From the NCBI GenBank assembly GCA_030430075.1, contig JAUIGN010000007.1:212458-276457 (forward strand): a stretch of DNA of 64,000 nt. Direction: 5' to 3'. The notes below the pieces were generated by a model. That model saw only the letters and a program-made list of their open reading frames with translations. It was not told where the DNA came from and ran no database searches. Each line of letters starts with the position of its first letter. The stretch's first letter is position 1. Of the stretch, positions 57,699 to 64,000 are shown piece by piece. The position numbers and the translations under genes are program-made. The DNA comes from a bacterium (GTDB lineage: Bacteria; Planctomycetota; Planctomycetia; Pirellulales; Pirellulaceae).

Positions 57699-58172
57699 TC
57701 GGCGATTGCCGCCGGGCGATAAATTCGTGTTGCAGACTCGGTCCGGCACGCTGACCGGCCGCGGTGCGTCATGCACGGCATGAACTTCGGAATGACGAGA
57801 CGCGTGACGGACGTACTGCATCGGTAGTCACGGTCGCGAGTGGGAGGTTCCATGCTTTCATCGCCTGCCGGACCCGCCGTTGCGAAGTGCCGGACGTCTG
57901 AACCCCGGTTCCGCCGAACCCATACGCGCGGCGTGGTCCGTTGAATTGGCATGACCGGTTCTCGCGCACGCGAATCCGATGCTGCCCCCAGCGGGCGCGC
58001 GGCTGCCGGCCGCAACCCGTTCGTCGACCAGAAGTTGTGGCGCCCCCGCCGGGCGCCCCGGAGCCGCCGACGTCACCGCCGGGCGGGACTCCGGCCACGA
58101 ATCGCCTGGCCGCGCGTCGATTCGCGACCTATGTAACGCATAGACGTTACTTGCCCGATCTGTGAGGATGAC
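57699..58172. other. Intergenic region before the PilZ-like gene
   Basis: These 474 bases contain no gene I can support. A small dyad GTAACG-N6-CGTTAC at 58133-58150 lies 23 bases before the next start codon and could be an operator. Confidence 0.4.
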
Positions 58173-58502
58173 ATGTTGGATTTCGACCTTGGCTTCAATG
58201 CGGGGGCGGTTGACGCCGCGCGTGTTCCTTTCTCCGGGGCCCTGGGAGTGGCGCCTTTTCAAGGACCGGAGCCGCCGAACCGGCCGTCATTTGAACGTGT
58301 CGATGGCTTCAACCTCTCCCATTCCGGCATCTCCTACGTTGCCGACGGCTGGCCGGCGTACGACCAGTTGATGGTGGCGCTGGGTGACGAGCGTTCGCCG
58401 GTGCTGGTGTCCGCCCGCATCCTGGCCTGCCGGGTTCGTGATGATAAGGACGACCGGACCCGTTACGAAGTGCAGTGCGAGTTCGATAAGTGGCACACCT
58501 GA
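58173..58502 (+). CDS. PilZ-like small protein
   Basis: The protein is 109 residues. The middle and end resemble a PilZ domain: FNLSHSGISYVAD matches the [DN]xSxxG motif, and ILACRVRDDKDDRTRYEVQC fits the final strands. The RxxxR motif that binds cyclic di-GMP is not seen before it; only an isolated Arg precedes the NLS motif. It may therefore be a non-binding member or use another ligand. GAGGATG upstream of the ATG supports the start. It converges on the next gene. Confidence 0.6.
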   Translation: MLDFDLGFNAGAVDAARVPFSGALGVAPFQGPEPPNRPSFERVDGFNLSHSGISYVADGWPAYDQLMVALGDERSPVLVSARILACRVRDDKDDRTRYEVQCEFDKWHT

Positions 58503-58649
58503 GCGGCCCTGGGCAGCTCGAGTTGTCGCCTTGGCAACGACCGCGCCGCCGTGGACCGTGCGGCGCTGGCGGACGATGAAGGCGACGTCCAGCCCGTTGT
58601 CTTCAGGCGATGCCAGGCCACGGTTCCAGCGCACCACGGACGGCGTTCA

Positions 58650-59450
58650 TCACTGGGTGGGGAAACCGAGCTCAGCCAGCTTCTGCTTCGCCTGGCGATC
58701 ACGGTAGAGTCGCCGCAGTTGTTTGCATGGAAAGAGCTCTTGCCAGGTCATCAGCAGGGCACCTTTGATCGTCGCCCGGAATGACTTCGAGTCGCTTGTC
58801 AGGTAAAGGTAGCCGTCCTTGGCGGCGTCGACCATCTCCTGGTGAAGGCCCGCGCGCACGAAAGCAACCGCATCGCCTCCGAACTCTTGATCAAGTCGGA
58901 GGACTTTGGCTGCCAGGTTCTGTTCGTTCAACAGGCGCTGGTGAACCTCGTAAAGCCGGCGTGCATCACGGACTGTCGGAAAGCGATAGTTCTGAGTCTG
59001 TTCCGCCGGCGGGAAGGCGCTGAGGGCGGTCGAGTTCTGAGTATTGACCGTGACCCCCGATTGAAATCGAGTTGAATACTCGACGTAGCTCGTCTGCAGG
59101 TCCCAGAACTCGTTCGCCTTGGAGTAAATCGAGATTGCCGCCGCCGCGTCACTCGCCTCGCGATTGACCAGGACGATCAGAATCGCCATGACGTTATCCG
59201 ACATCTGCGGCAACCTGAGCCCGATGACGTATTCAAACCCCAACGGCATGAGTTCGTCGCACGCATTCTTGAAGTGCTCGCGAACCTGCAGCGGCAAGGT
59301 CGGGTCGCTGGGCACGAACGGTTTCAGCGTAGGCTGCGCTTCATTCTTGAAGGTCAGATAGATCAGCAGCGGCAGGCCGCCGTAAAAGAAAATTGCCAGG
59401 GCCAGCGGAACTGCCAGCCAGAGCCAGCCGTTAGAAAGTGCGACCGTCAT
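58650..59450 (-). CDS. Membrane-anchored hypothetical protein
   Basis: The protein is 266 residues with one N-terminal hydrophobic helix (about 8-32, WLWLAVPLALAIFFYGGLPL). A soluble alpha/beta part follows (HFKNACDELMPLGFEYVIGL, NVMAILIVLVNREASDAAAA) with a helical C-terminus (CKQLRRLYRDRQAKQKLAEL). I do not recognise the family. It faces a 382-base region (59451-59832) shared with the divergent PQQ-propeller gene; I see no further gene there. Confidence 0.65.
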   Translation of the reverse strand: MTVALSNGWLWLAVPLALAIFFYGGLPLLIYLTFKNEAQPTLKPFVPSDPTLPLQVREHFKNACDELMPLGFEYVIGLRLPQMSDNVMAILIVLVNREASDAAAAISIYSKANEFWDLQTSYVEYSTRFQSGVTVNTQNSTALSAFPPAEQTQNYRFPTVRDARRLYEVHQRLLNEQNLAAKVLRLDQEFGGDAVAFVRAGLHQEMVDAAKDGYLYLTSDSKSFRATIKGALLMTWQELFPCKQLRRLYRDRQAKQKLAELGFPTQ

Positions 59451-59832
59451 CGGTGAGTCTCCTGGGGCCGGAATAGGATCGAGATGAAGGAGGCAGCGAA
59501 CGCCCGTGAGGGGAAATGGGCCGGTGGATCACCGCGACCGTCAGCGCCACCGCGGCGCCCGTCAACCTTTGACCAGCGCGAAGGGCGCTGCGCGAAATGC
59601 CGGCAAGACCGGCGGACGACAACTTGACGATTCCCATGATACCGGCTGACCAGGGCGGCAGGCCATTCGTCGGCAGTCACATTTCGCATCCGCAGCCTGC
59701 TGGAGCGTCTGGCCTCGCGGTTCGGCCCGCTACTGGAATCTGGCCCAACGGTTGGTTACGATTTCGAGTGTCTCCCTTGACACGTACCCGGCATGTCCGA
59801 TCTCCCCTTCAAGCTCCCCCAGGAATCTCACC

Positions 59833-61122
59833 ATGCGATTGCTTGTCGCTGCTGCTTGCCTTCTTGCGTCAATGTTCGCTGCCGACTTCTCGTCCGCTCA
59901 AGAGTGGGCTCGCTTTCGCGGGCCGAACGGAACCGGCGTCAGCAACGCCGACTCGATTCCGACGAAGTGGACCGAGAAAGACTACAACTGGAAGGTCGAA
60001 CTGCCCGGCGGAACGGGCCATTCGTCACCCGTGGTTTGGGGAGACAAGATTTTTCTCCTGAGTGCCGATCCGGAAACGGCGACGCGCTACATGCTGTGTT
60101 ACGACGCGAACACGGGCAAGCAACGGTGGCAGCGCAAATACAAGTCGACTCCACACCATTTGCACGTGCGGAGCAGTTTTGCTTCCAGCACCCCGGCAGT
60201 GGATGCCGACCAGGTCTACATTGGTTGGTCGACTCCTGAGGAGACAACGCTGAAGGCGTTTGACCACGATGGCAAGGAAGCCTGGAGTTTGGACCTGGGC
60301 CGCTGGGTAAGTCAGCACGGGTTCGGAACCTCGCCGATCTTGTTCGAGGATCTCGTCATTCTGCACAACTCGCAACAGGCGAACCAGGTCAAGCCGGGCG
60401 TCAAACCGGGGGTGAGCGCGATGATGGCCTTCGATCGCCTTACCGGCAAGCAGGTCTGGCGGACGCCGCTGGTCAGTGCCAACGTGTGCTACTCGGTACC
60501 CTTCCTTTACGAGCCAACCGGTGGACCGCCCGAACTGATCTGCACCAGCACCGGCAATGGGGTCTTCAGCCTCGACCCGAGAACGGGCAAACAGAATTGG
60601 GCCGTGGAAGGCGTCTTTTCGATGCGCACGGTCGGATCGCCGATTACGGCCGGCGGACTGATCTTCGGCAGCACCGGATCAGGCGCTTACGCTTCCAACT
60701 ACGTCGTAGCGGTCAAGCCGGGTGACGATGCGGAAGTTGCCTACAAATTGAAGAACAGCAGCAAGTTCAAGGCCCCGTACGTTCCCTCGCTGATCGCCCA
60801 CGGGAACCACGTGTTCATGCTTTACGATCGTGGCTTCGCGTCCTGTGTCGAGGCGACTTCGGGAGAAGTTCGCTGGTCGGCGCGGACCGGTGCTGCCTTC
60901 TCCGGATCGCCGATCCGGGTGCAGGATCGCATCTATTGCCTGGACGAGGATGGCGTCGTCTGGGTCATCGCCGCGGATGCGGAAGCGTATCGGCTACTCG
61001 CCAAAAACCCGCTGGGAGAACCGAGCCGGTCGGTGCCTGCCGTTTCGGGAGGCCGCATGTTTCTGCGGACCTATTCCCATCTGATCTCGATTGGTGGCAA
61101 GGGTGAAGCGGTTGGCGGATAA
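59833..61122 (+). CDS. Exported PQQ-like beta-propeller protein
   Basis: The protein is 429 residues from the ATG at 59833, which has AGGA upstream and a signal peptide ending FSSAQEW. The mature part begins WARFRGPNGTGVSNADSIP, a phrase typical of planctomycete outer-membrane or periplasmic PQQ-repeat proteins. Repeats contain the A-x-D-x-x-T-G-K-x-x-W type motif (CYDANTGKQRWQRKY, SLDPRTGKQNWAVEG). These proteins are not necessarily PQQ enzymes; the blades may only be structural, as in BamB. The end overlaps the likely start of the oxoprolinase gene. Confidence 0.88.
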   Translation: MRLLVAAACLLASMFAADFSSAQEWARFRGPNGTGVSNADSIPTKWTEKDYNWKVELPGGTGHSSPVVWGDKIFLLSADPETATRYMLCYDANTGKQRWQRKYKSTPHHLHVRSSFASSTPAVDADQVYIGWSTPEETTLKAFDHDGKEAWSLDLGRWVSQHGFGTSPILFEDLVILHNSQQANQVKPGVKPGVSAMMAFDRLTGKQVWRTPLVSANVCYSVPFLYEPTGGPPELICTSTGNGVFSLDPRTGKQNWAVEGVFSMRTVGSPITAGGLIFGSTGSGAYASNYVVAVKPGDDAEVAYKLKNSSKFKAPYVPSLIAHGNHVFMLYDRGFASCVEATSGEVRWSARTGAAFSGSPIRVQDRIYCLDEDGVVWVIAADAEAYRLLAKNPLGEPSRSVPAVSGGRMFLRTYSHLISIGGKGEAVGG

Positions 61123-64000
61123 GCCGGGCAATTCAAATGAGACTTCGACGCCGGCGGCTACCGACCGAGCGGCTGGTCCCGCCGGGCCGTTCGATGCCCG
61201 CTGGCAATTCTGGATCGACGTTGGCGGGACCTTTACCGATTGCATCGCGCAGCCCCCGCGCGACGGCGCCGTGCGACTCCCGCTTCGGCGTCTCAAGTTG
61301 CTTAGTTCGGCAGTCACCAAGGTCACTGCCGCGGTCGGTTCGACGCCCCGGCAGTTAGCCAGCGATCGGCGTGAAGTCGACGGTTTCTGGCAAGGTTATC
61401 GCTTGCGGCAGCCGGGAGTCGGCGGCGGGCCTCCGGTGGAACGCGTCATCAAGAACTCCTGGCATGAAGGCGGACGGATCGAACTGGATTCGCCGCTGCC
61501 TCGGGCACCGAATGCCGGCGAGCAGTTGGAACTGCTGACGGACGAAGAGTCGCCGATCCTGGCGATGCGGCGCATTCTCGAATTGCCTCGCGACCAGCCG
61601 CTGCCGCCGGTTGGTCTGCGCTTGGGGACGACGCGCGGTACCAATGCGCTTTTGACGCGGACCGGCGCCGCGACGGGGTTGGTTGCCACGTCGGGGCTGG
61701 GGGACTTCCTCACCATCGGTACCCAGGATCGGCCCCGGCTTTTCGAGATCGACATCACCAAGCCACAGCCGCTGTTCGCGGAGGTCGTTGAGATCGACGA
61801 GCGGGTCTCGGCGGACGGTCAAGTATTGCAGCCGGCCGATCCGGAGCAGATACGGGCGGCACTGGCTACGTTGCGGGAGGCGGGAATCCATTCCTTGGCA
61901 ATCTGCCTGTTGAACGCCTATCGAAATGGGCGGCATGAGGTCTTGGTGGAGCAGATCGCCCGCGAGTTGGGGTTTCGTGAAATCAGCCGATCCAGCCAGG
62001 TCTCCCCGCTGGTCAAGCTCGTCCCGCGGGGTCACACCACCGTCGTGGATGCTTATCTGAACCCGGTCCTCCGCGAGTACCGTGAGCGATTGCGCAGTTC
62101 GCTTGGCCCAACCAGCGAGATCCGCCTGCTGACCTCCGCGGGAGGGTTGGTCGAGTCGGCACGGTTTTCCGGGAAGGACAGCATTCTCTCAGGACCGGCC
62201 GGAGGCGTGGTCGGCTTTTCCCGAGCCGCGCTGGCTGCCGGATTCGAGCGGGCAATCGGTTTCGACATGGGGGGCACCAGCACGGATGTCTCGCGTTTTG
62301 ACGGCACCTTCGAATTGGAATACGAAACGACCAAAGCGGGGGTCCGGATTGTCGCACCGACGCTGGCCATCGAGACCGTCGCGGCCGGAGGCGGCTCGGT
62401 TTGCTGGTTCGATGGCGCCAAGCTCTGTGTCGGGCCGCAAAGCGCCGGTGCGGATCCGGGGCCGGCCTGCTACGGCCGCGGCGGGCCATTGGCGGTTACC
62501 GATCTGAACCTGGTGTTGGGGAAGATCATTCCCGAGAGCTTTCCGTTTCCTCCGGACGTTGCCGCTGCCCAGGCCAGGTTGGTCGAGCTGGCGAACGTCG
62601 TTGCCCAGGCCACCGGAAAAGAGTTCACCCCGGTCGCCCTGGCGGATGGATTGCTGCGCGTCGCCAATGCGAACATGAGTCAAGCGGTCCGATCGATCTC
62701 GATTGCCAAAGGATACGACCCCGCCGACTATGTGCTGGTCGCGTTCGGCGGCGCGGCACCACAGCACGCGTGCGCCCTGGCCGAGGAGTTGGGGATGCAG
62801 CAGATCCTCAATCATCCCGATGCAGGCATTCTCAGCGCGCTGGGCGCAGGGATGGCGGATATCCGCCGGCATCGGTCGACCGGAGTTTACCGGGTCTATG
62901 CCGACGGCGCGGTCGACGATCTCGAAGAGACATTCGCAGCATTGACGGATGCCGCGCGGCAAGAGGTCCGGGACGAGGGGATTCCGGAACCGCGGATCGA
63001 CGTCATCCGGTCACTCGACATGCGCTACCAGGGAACCGACACAACGCTGCCCGTGACCGTGTCCGCAGGTCGGTCATGCGGGGAAGCATTCGCGGCGGCC
63101 CACCGGCGGCTGTACGGGTACGAGCACCAAGGGCGCCGCCTGGAGATCGTGGCGGCCCGGGTCGAAGTCATCGGGCGTTCCGACACGTTGGTCGAGCCGA
63201 CCCATGCTGCCACCCGCCGCAGCCAACCCACGCCGCACGCCACGACGACAGCAAACTTCGGCGGCCGTCCCTGGGCGACGTCGGTGTTTCAGCGCGCGGC
63301 GCTGGACGCGGGGGCGTGCCTGGTCGGTCCGGCCATTGTGTTGGAAGCGGTCGCCACGACCGTCATCGACCCGGGGTGGCAGGCCGAGGTTCTCACCGGG
63401 GGCGAAATGCTGCTGACCCGCGCGAAGCAGGCGGGAGAGGCCGATTCGTTCCCCTCGCGGCCCCACGCAATCAATGCGGCCAACGACCTCGACCGGCCCG
63501 ACCCGATCCTCTTGGAGATCTTCAACAACCATTTCGCCGGCATTGCCGAGCAGATGGGGATCACGTTGCGCAATACGTCCAGCAGCGTGAATGTCAAAGA
63601 GCGGCTGGATTTCAGTTGTGCCCTGTTCACCAGCAGCGGAAACCTGGTGGTCAATGCGCCCCATATCCCGGTGCACCTTGGTGCCATGGCGGAGACGGTC
63701 AAGGCGATCCTGGCGGACAACCCGGAGATGCGGCCGGGAGACGTTTTTGTCACAAATGACCCTTTTCGCGGCGGTTCCCACCTGCCTGACGTCACGGTGG
63801 TGACGCCCGTGTATGACGAGGTGGGCGGGCAACTGCGATTCCTGACGGCCAGCCGCGCCCACCACGCCGAGCTGGGAGGCATCACCCCGGGGTCGATGCC
63901 CCCATTTTCCCGCAACCTGGCGGAAGAAGGCGTCGTGATACGAAACTTCAAGGTCCTTGATCAGGGCCGCTCGCGCCAAGACGCGCTCCGCCGTCACCTC
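61103..64000 (+). CDS. Hydantoinase/5-oxoprolinase A-B fusion, cut by the window edge
   Basis: The frame is open to the last base, giving 966 codons so far. The HyuA-type N-terminus is FWIDVGGTFTDCIAQ, and LRLGTTRGTNALLTRTG follows. The second ATPase-like motif FDMGGTSTDVSRFDG starts at about residue 387. The HyuB part starts near residue 800 (DPILLEIFNNHFAGIAEQMG, then NDPFRGGSHLPDVT). An ATP-dependent 5-oxoprolinase of this fused type is about 1280 residues, so roughly a quarter is missing. No ATG is in frame near the start. GTG 61103 or TTG 61112 (AAGGG upstream) are candidates, overlapping the PQQ gene by up to 20 bases. Confidence 0.88.
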   Translation, partial: MKRLADKPGNSNETSTPAATDRAAGPAGPFDARWQFWIDVGGTFTDCIAQPPRDGAVRLPLRRLKLLSSAVTKVTAAVGSTPRQLASDRREVDGFWQGYRLRQPGVGGGPPVERVIKNSWHEGGRIELDSPLPRAPNAGEQLELLTDEESPILAMRRILELPRDQPLPPVGLRLGTTRGTNALLTRTGAATGLVATSGLGDFLTIGTQDRPRLFEIDITKPQPLFAEVVEIDERVSADGQVLQPADPEQIRAALATLREAGIHSLAICLLNAYRNGRHEVLVEQIARELGFREISRSSQVSPLVKLVPRGHTTVVDAYLNPVLREYRERLRSSLGPTSEIRLLTSAGGLVESARFSGKDSILSGPAGGVVGFSRAALAAGFERAIGFDMGGTSTDVSRFDGTFELEYETTKAGVRIVAPTLAIETVAAGGGSVCWFDGAKLCVGPQSAGADPGPACYGRGGPLAVTDLNLVLGKIIPESFPFPPDVAAAQARLVELANVVAQATGKEFTPVALADGLLRVANANMSQAVRSISIAKGYDPADYVLVAFGGAAPQHACALAEELGMQQILNHPDAGILSALGAGMADIRRHRSTGVYRVYADGAVDDLEETFAALTDAARQEVRDEGIPEPRIDVIRSLDMRYQGTDTTLPVTVSAGRSCGEAFAAAHRRLYGYEHQGRRLEIVAARVEVIGRSDTLVEPTHAATRRSQPTPHATTTANFGGRPWATSVFQRAALDAGACLVGPAIVLEAVATTVIDPGWQAEVLTGGEMLLTRAKQAGEADSFPSRPHAINAANDLDRPDPILLEIFNNHFAGIAEQMGITLRNTSSSVNVKERLDFSCALFTSSGNLVVNAPHIPVHLGAMAETVKAILADNPEMRPGDVFVTNDPFRGGSHLPDVTVVTPVYDEVGGQLRFLTASRAHHAELGGITPGSMPPFSRNLAEEGVVIRNFKVLDQGRSRQDALRRHL

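Noticed and set aside
61355..63997. Long leftward open frames at the right edge
   Set aside because: The rightward frame encodes clear hydantoinase/oxoprolinase motifs through to the edge, so the leftward frames are shadows.

Overview
The window looks like a chromosomal segment from a high-GC planctomycete, most likely from the Pirellulales/Planctomycetia side. This placement is inferred from gene content, not from a phylogeny. The supporting content is a secreted sulfatase, a PQQ-type propeller, a propeller fused to a di-haem cytochrome, an ECF sigma factor beside a VWA protein with an anti-sigma-like N-terminus, a large LptD-like outer-membrane protein, and several hypothetical proteins whose family I do not recognise. 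Genes are spaced widely and intergenic DNA is rich in short tandem repeats.

Layout. (1) 1-9.7 kb: a cytochrome/propeller protein, then a leftward proteostasis cluster (tRNA-Gly, trigger factor, two ClpP paralogues) with a good promoter, an FHA protein and a DUF255 thioredoxin-fold protein. (2) 9.7-23 kb: envelope and metabolism genes. These are a membrane protein, a sulfatase, an RND/MMPL exporter, a GT39-like membrane glycosyltransferase, LptD, DgkA, an SDR-like protein and an ACS-family MFS transporter with an unusual internal insert. (3) 23-41 kb: a TPR/HEAT protein converging on the leftward macromolecular-synthesis block tRNA-Thr, tRNA-Tyr, tRNA-Gly, tRNA-Thr, tuf, tRNA-Trp, secE, nusG, rplK, rplA, rplJ, rplL, rpoB, rpoC. 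The gene order is ancient, and the tRNA order before tuf matches E. coli thrU-tyrU-glyT-thrT-tufB. (4) 41.7-43.6 kb: a sigma-70 family factor carrying three extra helix-turn-helix segments, followed by a long RNA hairpin and an intrinsic terminator. (5) 44.5-50.4 kb: an exported hypothetical protein and a two-gene leftward operon. The operon encodes a SIR2-like/TIR protein followed by a STAND NTPase with a transmembrane segment and a long TPR region. This is the strongest candidate for a new immune or cell-suicide signalling system. (6) 51-64 kb: ECF sigma plus VWA/anti-sigma-like protein, a Ca2+/cation exchanger, two TerB-like paralogues, a PilZ-like protein, a membrane-anchored hypothetical, a PQQ propeller and a hydantoinase/oxoprolinase A-B fusion cut by the right edge.

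How the genes may work together. The tuf-to-rpoC block supplies translation elongation, the Sec translocon subunit, ribosomal stalk proteins and RNA polymerase. The tig/clpP cluster handles nascent-chain folding and proteolysis. In the SIR2-TIR/STAND pair I infer that the TPR part senses a trigger, the STAND ATPase switches, and the TIR domain (which keeps its catalytic-type Glu) consumes NAD+. The SIR2-like domain looks degenerate. No insertion sequences, phage genes or CRISPR arrays were seen.
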